From Natrialbaceae archaeon AArc-T1-2 (GTDB taxonomy: Archaea > Halobacteriota > Halobacteria > Halobacteriales > Natrialbaceae), in the NCBI RefSeq assembly GCF_030273315.1, contig NZ_CP127174.1, positions 2,170,001 through 2,234,000 of the forward strand: a stretch of DNA of 64,000 bases, given 5' to 3'. The notes under the pieces are model-generated. The model was not told where the DNA came from, searched no databases, and was given only the letters and a program-made list of their open reading frames with translations. Below are positions 42,210 to 50,932 of the stretch, piece by piece. Numbering within the stretch: position 1 is the stretch's first letter; the number at the start of each line of letters is the position of its first letter. A program made the position numbers and the translations under genes.

Positions 42210-43298
42210 TCAGTACTCCGGGAGCCGATCCGATCGGTCGGAGCCGTCGACGAACGGCAGCGACGCTCTCCTCGCCGGTACCTCCTCGCCGTCGACGCGA
42301 ACCGTTAGCTCGTCCGCATCGAGCCCCCACTCGACGATCGCGAGTGCGATCGGCGTCTCGAGCAGCGGACTCGCCTCGGCGCGGGTCACCTCGCCGACGC
42401 TCGCGTCGCCGTCGAAGACGGCGGCACCCGGTTCGGGGACCGCCTCGCTCTTGCACTCGAGTCCGATCAGCTGTCGGCTCGGCTGGCCCCGGTTTTCGAC
42501 CCGGGAGACGACCTCCTGGCCGACGTAACAGCCCTTCTCGAAGTCCAGGGCGTTTCGCAGCCCCAGCACGTTTGGAATCGTCCCTTCGAGTTCGGTCACA
42601 AAAAGCGGCGAGCCGGCCTCGAGAGTGAGCGTGTCCCAGGTGCGATAGCCGAACGGAGCGGCGTTGAGTCCCTGCGTCTCGAGGGTATCGTAGACCGCGT
42701 CGGCGCTTTCGGCCGCACAGATCACCTCGTAGCTCTCCTCGCCAGTCAGGGCGTCAGTCCTGACGACGGTCACGCCGACGTCTCCCATCGAGCCACGGAC
42801 GAACGAGTAGCGCCGGTCGGGGGAGGCCGCGCCGTTGAGGACGCTCGCGACCTTCTCGGTCGCCTGGGGGCCGTGGACGCCGAAGACTGCGAACTCGTCG
42901 GTCGCAACGTGGATCTCGACGTCCTGAATGAAGACTTTCTCCCGCCACTCGGTAGCGAGTTCTTCGGCCCGATCCGGAGGGGTGAAAAGCAAGAGCCGCT
43001 CGCCCGCGTTGTAGACGTACAACTCGAGTTCGATCCCTCCCTGGGGATCGAGAACGAGCGCGTAACACCCTTCGCCGTCCGCGTCGGGGACGCGGTTCGA
43101 GACGACGTTGTCGACGTACTCGCGGCGATCGTCGCCCTCGACGACGACCACGCCGTAGGCGGGTTCGAACAGCCCGACGCCGTTTCTGACGGCGCGGTGG
43201 GCTCGCTCGGGTCGTCCGTAGTGTTCGACGACTCGCCTCCCGTCTCGCTTGTCGAACGTCGCGCCGTGGTCGGCGTGGATAGACTCGATGACGGTCAT
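42210..43298 (-). CDS. ygfZ: YgfZ/GcvT-like folate-binding protein
   Basis: A 362-residue protein of the GcvT fold without glycine-cleavage context. The diagnostic YgfZ motif is FEKGCYVGQEVVSRVENRG near residue 260; the N-terminal half has LVLDPQGGIELELYVYN and the tetrahydrofolate-pocket region. YgfZ proteins use folate in iron-sulfur cluster assembly or repair. It differs clearly from the true GcvT at 13374. The ATG at 43298 gives MTVIESIHADHGATF. Confidence 0.9.
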   Translation of the reverse strand: MTVIESIHADHGATFDKRDGRRVVEHYGRPERAHRAVRNGVGLFEPAYGVVVVEGDDRREYVDNVVSNRVPDADGEGCYALVLDPQGGIELELYVYNAGERLLLFTPPDRAEELATEWREKVFIQDVEIHVATDEFAVFGVHGPQATEKVASVLNGAASPDRRYSFVRGSMGDVGVTVVRTDALTGEESYEVICAAESADAVYDTLETQGLNAAPFGYRTWDTLTLEAGSPLFVTELEGTIPNVLGLRNALDFEKGCYVGQEVVSRVENRGQPSRQLIGLECKSEAVPEPGAAVFDGDASVGEVTRAEASPLLETPIALAIVEWGLDADELTVRVDGEEVPARRASLPFVDGSDRSDRLPEY

Positions 43299-43355
43299 GC
43301 TGTAGGCAAGACTCCGGACGGTATCAGGAGTTTCGATCGATGCGGCGACGGAGCG

Positions 43356-43652
43356 TCAAAACGGGATCCGTTCCCGGAGCCACTCGACCAGGGATTCGTC
43401 CTCGTCGGTAGCCGGCGCGTCTGGAATCACGCGCTCGTCGGGTTTGATCACCGTGCGCCCGTCGTTGGACTCGACTTCGATGAGGCCGTCGTCTTTCAGG
43501 CGCTCGAGTGCCGTCTCGAGATCGTCGATCTCCGTCGAGACGGCGGCCCGGAGTTCGAAGACGGTCATCCCGTCGTCCGCCCGATTCACGAGCGCGTCGA
43601 GTACCGCCACCTCGGTATCGCTGCGGTTTCGGTACTCACGCTTTGCTCTCAT
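43356..43652 (-). CDS. DUF6432 winged-helix-like protein
   Basis: A 98-residue haloarchaeal protein: MRAKREYRNRSDTEVAVLDALV, then MTVFELRAAVSTEIDDLETALERLKDDGLIEVE, a winged-helix pattern, and a C-terminal SLVEWLRERIPF. Probably DNA-binding but without known target. The ATG at 43652 is chosen because it matches the family N-terminus. Confidence 0.78.
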   Translation of the reverse strand: MRAKREYRNRSDTEVAVLDALVNRADDGMTVFELRAAVSTEIDDLETALERLKDDGLIEVESNDGRTVIKPDERVIPDAPATDEDESLVEWLRERIPF

Positions 43653-43792
43653 CCATGTGGGTATTCGACAAGCCAGGATTTGACGTTTATCGTTCCACTC
43701 TCGACAGCCGATACGTCCACGGCGGTACGACAGTCTTTTCTTCGATATGGTATGCGGTACGTTTTTGCCTTTGCGGGCGGGTGTAGTATTCA

Positions 43793-44710
43793 ATGGGCCT
43801 GCGATGTTCGCTGCTCGGGCACGACTTCGGTGAGACCGAGGTCGAGCGCGAGCGCGACGAACAAGGCAGCGAGGTCGTGGTAACCGTCCGCGAGTACCAG
43901 GAGTGTACCCGGTGTTCCGAACGCCGCGTCGTCACCGAAAGCACCGAGGTAACGAGCACGACCCCGGAGTCGATCGACGCCGAGTTCGACGGCCCCGAAG
44001 CGACGGCCGTCGACACGCAGGGGGCCGATCCGGTCGGCGACGTCTCCGGGTCCGACCCGACGGTCGAGGCCGAGTCCAAGCCCGAGCACGCTGGCAATCT
44101 CGAAACCACCAGTGCCGAGGTGATCGACGACGGCGACGACACGGAGCAGGGGGCGACTCTCGAGACCCCGCCGTCCGACGGAGACGCGACGGACGACGAT
44201 TCGATCCCAACCGACGAGAACGGCGAGCCGATCACCGACGACGCCGAAATCCTCGAGGACGAGCCGGATTCGCCCACGGACCGAGAACACGGCGAGTGGC
44301 CGAAATCAGACGACGTCGGCCCCCCGGTAGCGGAAGCCGAGCCGTCGACGTGGCCAGACGCCGACGCCGCACAAGAGTCGGGAGAGCGCGTGAATCCGGC
44401 GTCGTCGACGACTGCTGACGCCACCGGGTCGGCCGGCGAGGACGACGACGCCGTCTTCGTCGATGCCGACACCGACACCGTCGGCCGCGGCGATTCGGGC
44501 GTCGAGGACGACGCGGAATCGGGAACCGGCATTGCGAGTGCTCAATCCGCTCCAGCGCCCGGCGAAGCCGTCGTCCGTGGAGGCGATCCCACCGAATTCT
44601 TCTGTCCGGAGTGTTCGTTCGTCGCTCCCGAGGACCGCGCCTCGTTACGCGTCGGCGACATCTGTCCCGAGTGTCGGAACGGCTACCTCGGAGAACGTGA
44701 CCGGCGCTGA
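43793..44710 (+). CDS. DUF7093 protein: two zinc sites and a long acidic linker
   Basis: A 305-residue protein. The N-terminus MGLRCSLLGHDFGE, with REYQECTRCSERRVV, forms one zinc ribbon. Residues 60-265 are a low-complexity D/E/T/P-rich linker, surely disordered. The C-terminus FFCPECSFVAPEDRASLRVGDICPECRNGYL forms a second CxxC pair. The arrangement suggests two binding heads on a flexible acidic tether. Function unknown. Confidence 0.78.
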   Translation: MGLRCSLLGHDFGETEVERERDEQGSEVVVTVREYQECTRCSERRVVTESTEVTSTTPESIDAEFDGPEATAVDTQGADPVGDVSGSDPTVEAESKPEHAGNLETTSAEVIDDGDDTEQGATLETPPSDGDATDDDSIPTDENGEPITDDAEILEDEPDSPTDREHGEWPKSDDVGPPVAEAEPSTWPDADAAQESGERVNPASSTTADATGSAGEDDDAVFVDADTDTVGRGDSGVEDDAESGTGIASAQSAPAPGEAVVRGGDPTEFFCPECSFVAPEDRASLRVGDICPECRNGYLGERDRR

Positions 44711-44880
44711 CGCAGCCGACACGGTTTGACGACGAGTTCACGAGCGAACCGTCAGCGACTCGGTGATCGACCGACAGACGGTATCGTACTCGCCGTATGC
44801 CCCATCGGGACTCGAGAGACGAGTAACCACACCCGAGAGCTATGAAAAGAGGTAAACACTCCCCCGTGTATCCAAAACCC

Positions 44881-45264
44881 ATGAAAGAGTACAAGATGCG
44901 TCGCGGTGAATATCTTGAGGAACGGATTCCGGATATGGAATCGACAGTCGAGGAGTATTTCGGATCCATCACGGACACACAGGAGTACAAAGGAAGCGAC
45001 CTCTACGTGATCGGAGAGCCGGACAATCCCGTCTTCGAGAGGATCGTCGTCGGGACCGTCGAATACTCCGGCAAGAAGGACAAACTCGGCGTCGAGTTCC
45101 ATGAACGCGATCCCACGGAGCTTGGCCCCGACGAGCTCGAGGCCGCGGAGGATGCCGTCGATGCGAAAAACGACTTCTTGCTCGAGGCGACCGGCCGGGA
45201 CGCGAAATCCCGTCGCGACTCGATGAAACGCGCCGTCGAGGACGACCCGGACCACGACCTCTGA
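44881..45264 (+). CDS. DUF5611 protein
   Basis: A 127-residue haloarchaeal protein: MKEYKMRRGEYLEERIPDME, VEEYFGSITDTQEYKGSDLYVIG, ERIVVGTVEYSGKKDKLGVEFHERDPTEL. Compact alpha/beta and highly charged, with no catalytic signature. The ATG at 44881 is preferred over an ATG 13 codons upstream because the family begins MKEYKMRRG. Function unknown. Confidence 0.8.
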   Translation: MKEYKMRRGEYLEERIPDMESTVEEYFGSITDTQEYKGSDLYVIGEPDNPVFERIVVGTVEYSGKKDKLGVEFHERDPTELGPDELEAAEDAVDAKNDFLLEATGRDAKSRRDSMKRAVEDDPDHDL

Positions 45265-45411
45265 CCGTCGTCCGGACGTCTCGCGACGGCGAAATCGAAC
45301 GCCGCCCGTCGGCATCACCTCGTATCGGGCTGCAACGTCGGCGTTCGCTCGCGGTTCGGGAGCCGGGGCAGTCCGAAACCGATTTGGGGGTGACGAAACA
45401 GCACTCGAGTA

Positions 45412-45594
45412 ATGGACCTGCAGGCGTTTCTCGTAGCGACGCTGGCCGCACACGTCGGATTTGCAATCTTCGTGACCGCCCACGCCTACGTGACCGGCCG
45501 CGAGGCTGGTAACTGGCCGTACCTGACGCTGGCGATCGGACTGGCAGGAGTCGCGGGCTATTTCTTCTACGACCGCGACGAACCCGCGATCTAA
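45412..45594 (+). CDS. two-helix mini membrane protein
   Basis: A 60-residue protein with helices at about residues 4-25 and 35-52 and the ending FFYDRDEPAI. A normal start and haloarchaeal composition support a real gene. Family and role unknown. Confidence 0.68.
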   Translation: MDLQAFLVATLAAHVGFAIFVTAHAYVTGREAGNWPYLTLAIGLAGVAGYFFYDRDEPAI

Positions 45595-45615
45595 GACGAC
45601 TTAATGCTTACAGCG

Positions 45616-45716
45616 ATAGCGAGGCGAAAGCCCATCGGCTTTAGCTATTGACCTCCTCCTCCGCGTGAACGCGGAGGAATCCCACCACGGGATTTCAGGC
45701 CGAGTGTAGCGGCCTG
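45616..45716. ncRNA. four-hairpin structured stretch, possible IS-derived RNA
   Basis: Four consecutive perfect hairpins in 101 bp: AAAGCC-CATC-GGCTTT (45627-45642, with outer ATAGC/GCTAT), CCTCCGCG-TGAA-CGCGGAGG (45658-45677), AATCCC-ACCAC-GGGATT (45678-45694), and CAGGCCG-AGTGTAG-CGGCCTG (45696-45716). No ORF. The TTGACCTCCTCC and GGAATCCC contexts resemble ends of haloarchaeal IS200/IS605-group elements, so a solo end or palindrome-associated (PATE-like) relic is likely; the strand of any RNA is unknown. Confidence 0.6.
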
Positions 45717-45953
45717 TTAACCCTGTCAGAAAATATATCCCAAGTAGCTAGGAATGTCACTTATTGCTGTCGGTAGTGTCTCAACACACGCTCCCGTCGT
45801 GGGAGCAGGCACCTGGCCTCCCCCACCACAGGCCGAACCCCTCCCCACCCCAAACCCAACCCCATCGAGTCTCTCTTTCCGACACACCCCGTCGCCACGA
45901 GGCTGCCGGGGAGACGACAGACGGTTTATACCCTCTCGCGAGAACCCTCGAGT
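45717..45953. other. intergenic gap
   Basis: Follows the hairpin array; contains an A/T-rich run near 45727-45740 (AAAATATATCCC) and a C/A-rich run near 45815-45895. No gene seen. Confidence 0.4.
45925..45930 (+). promoter_or_regulatory. TATA box of the zinc-finger micro-protein
   Basis: TTTATA lies 24-29 bp before the ATG at 45954, ideal for leaderless expression. It is the main support for the short gene being real. Confidence 0.6.
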
Positions 45954-46118
45954 ATGGCCGCTACGACCCACCGGTGTATCTGTGGGGCGACGCTTCGGTT
46001 TCGACAGGACCTTCGGAAAGAACAGCAGGGAATTTATCCGACCTGGAAGTGCAAAGACTGTGGGACGCCGGTCCCCGGCAAGATTGCAGAGAAACTCAGA
46101 CACCAACACCCATCCTAG
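45954..46118 (+). CDS. 54-residue zinc-finger micro-protein
   Basis: Starts MAATTHRCICGATLRFRQDL and continues with a WKCKDCGTPVPGK knuckle: one CxC and one CxxC, four cysteines able to bind one zinc. Haloarchaea encode many such one-domain CPxCG-like proteins, some linked to biofilm and motility phenotypes. The TATA box at 45925 has perfect spacing. It is easily missed because of its length. It ends 8 bp before the stop of convergent gshA. Confidence 0.75.
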   Translation: MAATTHRCICGATLRFRQDLRKEQQGIYPTWKCKDCGTPVPGKIAEKLRHQHPS

Positions 46119-46126
46119 TGCGTCGA

Positions 46127-47221
46127 CTACCGCAAGTCGCGGCCGGATCGCAAGAGCAACGACTCACAGAGCGCGTCGACGCCGTTCGTGTTGCGGAGCC
46201 GACGCTGTTTGCTCGCGCCGCTTTCTCGCTCGTAGACCGTTTTGATGCCGTCGATCCCGAGTCGTTCACACTCCCGATCGACGAGGTCGCCGAGTTCGAC
46301 GGTGCTCTCACAGTCCTGGTCGATGAACGTCGCGTCGTGGCCGTACCGGATCGCCCGCCACTTGTTCTCGTCGAGTAACTCCCGGCGGTGTTCGTGACTC
46401 GAGGCTCCGTCCTCGTAGGCCTCTGCCAGCGCCTCGACGAGTGCGTGTGAGTATTCGACGAAGGCCATCACGACGTCGGGATCTGCCTGGCCGTCGGGAG
46501 TGCGGATCTCGACGGAACCGTGTCCGGTGTGTGGCCGGACGTCGTACCAGAGTTCGCCCCGGTCGCCGATCGCACCGGTCTCGAGCATCCGTCGTTCGAA
46601 GCGATCGAACGCCTCGTAGTCCTCGAAGTACGTCGGCATCCCGGTGTTGGGCAGCCCCTCGAAGATCTTCGCGCGGGCGGAGGCGAGGCCGGTGTCGAAG
46701 CCGTTCCAGTACGGGGAGTTCACAGACAGCGCGAGCATGACGGGGACGTACCAGCGCAACTCGTTTGCGATCCAGACCGCCTTGTCCGCGTCGTCGACCC
46801 CGACGTGGACGTGCAACCCAGCCGTCGTGTTTCGGTGTTGGGGGTACTGGATGCGCTCGAGTTGTGAGCGATAGCGGGGTTTCTCGGCGTGTTCGAGCTC
46901 GCGCCACGTCGCCAGCGGGTGGAGGCCGGCGGCGGCGATCTCGAAGCCGTGCTCGCGGGCGTGGTCGACGAGCGCCCGCCGAATCGAGAGGAGCGCGTCT
47001 CGAGCCTCCTCCGGCGCTTCGATCAGCGGCGTCTGAGTCTCGATGACGAACTTGAACAGTTCGTGGTCGAGTCGACCCTCGAGGATTTCGGGCGGATCGT
47101 GTTCGTAGACGAGTTCGTCGGTGCCGCTTGTCGGACGGCCGCGTTCGTCGACGACGAAACACTCCTCTTCGATTCCCAGCGTGCCCATCCGCGTGAACGA
47201 TTCCGGCGACCCGCGTTCCAT
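46127..47221 (-). CDS. gshA: glutamate-cysteine ligase (haloarchaeal type)
   Basis: A 364-residue enzyme that makes gamma-glutamylcysteine, the main low-molecular-weight thiol of haloarchaea. ATP/Mg motif [26 protein letters not shown] and [13 protein letters not shown] are the GCS2 signatures. The ATG at 47221 starts [16 protein letters not shown], the family N-terminus. A GTATTTA box lies about 30 bp upstream. It follows srp54 on the same strand after 94 bp, so it probably has its own promoter. No glutathione synthetase is present, as expected. Confidence 0.94.
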   Translation of the reverse strand: MERGSPESFTRMGTLGIEEECFVVDERGRPTSGTDELVYEHDPPEILEGRLDHELFKFVIETQTPLIEAPEEARDALLSIRRALVDHAREHGFEIAAAGLHPLATWRELEHAEKPRYRSQLERIQYPQHRNTTAGLHVHVGVDDADKAVWIANELRWYVPVMLALSVNSPYWNGFDTGLASARAKIFEGLPNTGMPTYFEDYEAFDRFERRMLETGAIGDRGELWYDVRPHTGHGSVEIRTPDGQADPDVVMAFVEYSHALVEALAEAYEDGASSHEHRRELLDENKWRAIRYGHDATFIDQDCESTVELGDLVDRECERLGIDGIKTVYERESGASKQRRLRNTNGVDALCESLLLRSGRDLR

Positions 47222-47315
47222 CGTGTCGCCGTTTCGGGCGAGACGGTAAATACGGTTTGGAGTCGGAATCGCACGTGGCGTCTGGCGTCGACGGCTTCGA
47301 TCGACCGGGCGGAGA

Positions 47316-48710
47316 TCAGAACGGACCCATACCGCCCATGCCGCCACCACCGCCACCGCCGCCTTGCTGTTGCATCTTTTGCATCATCCGTTGCATCTCC
47401 TGTTCGGAGCCCATTCCCTGGAACTGCTTGATCGTCTTTTCCATCATCTTGTACTGCTCTAACAGCTCCCGGACGCGCTCTTCGCTCGTGCCCGAACCGC
47501 GGGCGATGCGCTCGATCTGGCTCGCGCCGATCGCTTTCGGATACTCCTTTTCGGCTTCGGTCATCGAGTCCATGATGACGCTGAACGTCCGCAGTCGGTC
47601 CTGGGTGACGTCCATCGCGTCGTCGGGCAGCTGGTCTTTGATCCCGCCGCCGAAGCCGGGGATCATGTCCATCACCTGATCCAGTGGCCCCATGTTGTTC
47701 ATCGCCTCCATCTGTTTTTGCATGTCGTTCAAGGTGAACTGGCCCTGAAGCATGTCCTCGGGATCCCAGTCTTCCTCTTCGATCTCCGTCTGCTGCATGG
47801 CGCGTTCGACGCGCTCGGCGAGCTGGCCGAGATCGCCCATGCCGAGCAGCCGCGAGATGAAGCCCTCGGGCTCGAAGCGTTCGACGTCCTCGACCTCCTC
47901 GCCGGTGCCGAGGAAGGCGATCGAGGAATCGGTCTGGTCGACGGCGGTCAGTGCGCCACCACCTTTCGCGGTCCCGTCGAGCTTGGTGATGGCGACGCCG
48001 TCGATGCCGACGGACTCGTCGAACTGCTTTGCCTGGTCTTTCGCGCCCTGGCCGATGGCAGCGTCGAGTACCAGGAGTGAGGTGTCGGGGTCGACGACCG
48101 ACTCGATCTCTTCGATCTCCTCGATCAGCTCGTCCTCTAAGGCGTGGCGACCGGCCGTGTCCACGATGTGGACGTCGGCCTCGCTTGTCTCCGCGAGGCC
48201 GTCGCGAGCGATCTCGACGGGATCGTCGGCGTCGGGATCGCCGTAGAAGTCGACCTCCGCCCGTTCGCACATCTGTTTGGCCTGGTCGTACGCGCCCGGG
48301 CGGAAGGTGTCCGTCTGGATCACGGCAGGCCGGAGCCCTTTCGTCGAAAACCACCACGCCATCTTCGCGGACGTGGTCGTCTTCCCCGACCCCTGCAGCC
48401 CTGCGAGCAGGATCGTCTGTTCCTCGAGTGGCAGTTCGGTCGACTTGCCGATGAGGTCGACCAGCTCCTCATAGACGATGTGCAAGACGAAATCGCGCGC
48501 CGGCGTCCCCGCCGGGGGCTCTTCCTCGAGGGCGCGTTCTTTGATCGAGTCCGACAGCTCCATCACGAGCGAGACGTCGACGTCGGCCTGCAACAGCGAC
48601 CGTTGAATCTCCTTGACGACCTCCTCGACGTCCTCCTCCGAAATGCGGGACTTCCCGCGGAGTTTGTCGAGGGTGCCGCGGAGAGAACTTCCGAGATCGT
48701 CGAGTACCAT
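47316..48710 (-). CDS. ffh: signal recognition particle SRP54 GTPase
   Basis: A 464-residue SRP54: N domain (about 1-88), G domain with [37 protein letters not shown] and [11 protein letters not shown], and a methionine-rich M domain (about 300-430, with [17 protein letters not shown]) that binds signal sequences and SRP RNA helix 8. The tail is Met/Gln/Gly-rich and ends GGMGGMGPF. Its RNA partner is at 25054-25358. The ATG at 48710 gives [14 protein letters not shown]. Confidence 0.97.
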   Translation of the reverse strand: MVLDDLGSSLRGTLDKLRGKSRISEEDVEEVVKEIQRSLLQADVDVSLVMELSDSIKERALEEEPPAGTPARDFVLHIVYEELVDLIGKSTELPLEEQTILLAGLQGSGKTTTSAKMAWWFSTKGLRPAVIQTDTFRPGAYDQAKQMCERAEVDFYGDPDADDPVEIARDGLAETSEADVHIVDTAGRHALEDELIEEIEEIESVVDPDTSLLVLDAAIGQGAKDQAKQFDESVGIDGVAITKLDGTAKGGGALTAVDQTDSSIAFLGTGEEVEDVERFEPEGFISRLLGMGDLGQLAERVERAMQQTEIEEEDWDPEDMLQGQFTLNDMQKQMEAMNNMGPLDQVMDMIPGFGGGIKDQLPDDAMDVTQDRLRTFSVIMDSMTEAEKEYPKAIGASQIERIARGSGTSEERVRELLEQYKMMEKTIKQFQGMGSEQEMQRMMQKMQQQGGGGGGGGMGGMGPF

Positions 48711-48796
48711 TTGACGGAGATAGGAGGCGACGGCGTTAAAGGCTTTTTCTCCACGCTGTCAGCAGATATTTCGGCTCGCGGACCTAGCCACCGCGT

Positions 48797-49027
48797 ATGG
48801 GCACCGATTCGCGTGACGACGTCGAACGCGATCCGGACGGTTCGATTACCGTCACCGAGGAGGACTCGATCACGGTCACCGACGAAGGCGGCTTCTACGT
48901 CGCGAAAGACGAGGAGACCGGCGTCTCGAGCCAGGGCGAGACCAGAGCCGACGCCATCGAACGGCTCGAGCGGGCGCTCGAGGTCTACGTGGAATCGATC
49001 GATGAAGACGGTGACGACTGGCTGTAA
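48797..49027 (+). CDS. HicB-like protein without HicA
   Basis: A 76-residue protein with the HicB partial RNase H fold: GGFYVAKDEETGVSSQGETRADAIERLERALEVYVES. HicB normally neutralises the mRNase HicA, but no HicA-like dsRBD gene flanks it, and the DNA-binding C-terminal extension is absent. Orphan HicB proteins are common in archaea and may be regulators. Divergent from srp54. Confidence 0.78.
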   Translation: MGTDSRDDVERDPDGSITVTEEDSITVTDEGGFYVAKDEETGVSSQGETRADAIERLERALEVYVESIDEDGDDWL

Positions 49028-49134
49028 ATGAAAGTCAATTACGACCGCTAGCGAAGACGGCCGTTCGATGCCGAATTGACGCGATGGCGAAACTACATTA
49101 GGTTATTTTCTACGTATTTCGGAATTAGAAATGG

Positions 49135-49140
49135 TTATAG
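49135..49140 (+). promoter_or_regulatory. TATA box of wtpABC
   Basis: TTATAG lies 27-32 bp before the ATG at 49167, in an unusually A/T-rich stretch (49090-49140). ATTTC and GAAAT flank GGAATTA at 49116-49132 just upstream, a possible small operator. Confidence 0.5.
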
Positions 49141-49166
49141 TGCTGGGCGAGAGTAATCAGTATCGT

Positions 49167-50117
49167 ATGACTCACAGCGGCGATCACGACGGCGGCTATG
49201 CGAGCCGTCGTGCGGTTCTCACCGCAGTCGGGAGCGCCACAGGCGTCTGCGTCGCCGGCTGTCTCGGGGGTAACACCGACACGGTGAGCGTGCTGTCGGC
49301 CGGGAGTCTCGCACAGACGTTCGAGGACCACGTCGGCCCGGCGTTCGAGGACGAGACGGGGATCGCCGTCCACGGCGAGTACTACGGAGCGAACGCGGTG
49401 ATGCGGATGGTCGAGGATCGAACCAAACACCCCGACGTGATCGTAAGCGCCGACGCAACCCTCCTTCGCGATCGACTCTACGGCGAGTTCACCGACTGGG
49501 ACGTCGAGTTCGCGGCAAACAGCGTCGGCATCGGCTACAACGACGAGACGTCGTTCGGACGGGGCCTCGAGGACGGCGAGCCGTGGTACGACCTCGCGAG
49601 AGCGACTGAGGAAGGCGACCTCGCGATCGGCGATCCCGACCTCGATCCGCTCGGTTACCGTGCGGTTCAGGCGTTCGAACTCGCCGAACGCGAACACGAC
49701 CTCGAGGGATTCCGCGACGAGCTGCTCGAGCTGGTCTACGAGGAGCCCGAAGAGCCCCAGATGATGGCCGGCGTCGAGAGCGGCTCCCGTGCCGGTGCGG
49801 TCGTCTATCGGAACATGGCGGTCGATCACGGCATGCCCTTCCACGAGTTTCCCGACGAGTACAACTTCGCCGACCCCGAGCTAGCCGACCACTACGCGAC
49901 CGTCGAGTACACCACCGACGAGGAGGGATACACGGCCGAGGGACGGCCGGTGCTGTACAACGCGACGGTCCACGAGACGGCCGACGCCCCGGAGGCGGGC
50001 CGCCAGCTCGTCGAATTTCTCGCGGACAACCCCGGCCTGCTCGAGGACGCCGGACTGACCGTCGGCGACGCGCTCCCGCGGCCGACTGGAGACGTCCCGG
50101 AGGCGATCGACGTATGA
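49167..50117 (+). CDS. wtpA: tungstate/molybdate ABC substrate-binding lipoprotein
   Basis: A 316-residue exported binding protein. A twin-arginine-like SRRAVLTAVG precedes the lipobox VCVAGC; the mature protein reads VSVLSAGSLAQTFEDHVGPAFEDETGI, YYGANAVMRMVEDRTKHPDVIVSAD and GAVVYRNMAVDHG, as in WtpA/ModA. First gene of a three-gene ABC operon overlapping the permease gene. Tungstate versus molybdate preference cannot be read from sequence; WtpA is favoured over ModA by the archaeal layout. Confidence 0.88.
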   Translation: MTHSGDHDGGYASRRAVLTAVGSATGVCVAGCLGGNTDTVSVLSAGSLAQTFEDHVGPAFEDETGIAVHGEYYGANAVMRMVEDRTKHPDVIVSADATLLRDRLYGEFTDWDVEFAANSVGIGYNDETSFGRGLEDGEPWYDLARATEEGDLAIGDPDLDPLGYRAVQAFELAEREHDLEGFRDELLELVYEEPEEPQMMAGVESGSRAGAVVYRNMAVDHGMPFHEFPDEYNFADPELADHYATVEYTTDEEGYTAEGRPVLYNATVHETADAPEAGRQLVEFLADNPGLLEDAGLTVGDALPRPTGDVPEAIDV

Positions 50118-50932
50118 GTCTCGCCAGGTCGACGTCCACACGTGAGTCGAGTCGGCTGCCGGAACTGCTCGTCCCGGTCGTCCTCGGCGGACTCATCCTC
50201 GTCTACTTCGCACTCCCATTTGTCGCCTTCCTCGCCCGAACCGGGACGGCGGATCTCCTCGCCGGACTCTCCTCGCCGGAGGCCCAGGTGGCGATTCGTA
50301 ACTCGTTGCTCACCGCGCCTGTCTCGACGGCGATCGCGACCGTCTTCGGCGTTCCGCTGGCGTACGTCCTCGCTCGCAGCACCTTCGTCGGGAAACGGCT
50401 CGTCGAGGCGCTGGTCGTCCTGCCGCTTATCGTGCCACCCGTCGTCGGCGGGGCGATGATCCTCACGGCTGTCGGCCGGTTCACCCCGATCGGCTCGGCC
50501 GCGGCTGCCGTCGGCATCTCGCTCACCGACAGCCTGCTCGGCGTCATCCTCGCCCAGACGTTCGTCTCCGCCCCGTTCGTCGTCATCACCGCTCGAGCGG
50601 GCTTTGGGGCCGTCGACGAACGGTTAGAGCAGGCCTCCAGGTCGCTGGGCTACGGGCCGCTCGCGACGTTCTGGAACGTCTCAGTGCCGCTTTCTCGCGG
50701 TGCGATCCTCGCGGGGATCGTCCTCACCTTCGCCCGGGCGATCGGAGAGTTCGGCGCGACGATGATGGTCGCGTACAACCCGCGAACGATGCCCACCCGA
50801 ATCTGGGTCGATTTCATCGCCGGCGGCATCGACGCGATCGTCCCGCTCGCGCTCGCGTTGCTCGCTATCACGCTACTCGTCCTCGCGGCCGTCCAGCGGT
50901 TCGGTCGGGTGCCGACGGTGATCGACCGATGA
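50114..50932 (+). CDS. wtpB: tungstate/molybdate ABC permease
   Basis: A 272-residue permease with about six helices and the coupling loop EQASRSLGYGPLATFWNVSVPL (EAA motif) followed by GAILAGIVLTFARAIGEFGATMMVA, diagnostic of the ModB/WtpB/CysT group. It overlaps wtpA by four bases and wtpC by four bases. It forms the membrane pore with the WtpC ATPase. Confidence 0.92.
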   Translation: MSLARSTSTRESSRLPELLVPVVLGGLILVYFALPFVAFLARTGTADLLAGLSSPEAQVAIRNSLLTAPVSTAIATVFGVPLAYVLARSTFVGKRLVEALVVLPLIVPPVVGGAMILTAVGRFTPIGSAAAAVGISLTDSLLGVILAQTFVSAPFVVITARAGFGAVDERLEQASRSLGYGPLATFWNVSVPLSRGAILAGIVLTFARAIGEFGATMMVAYNPRTMPTRIWVDFIAGGIDAIVPLALALLAITLLVLAAVQRFGRVPTVIDR

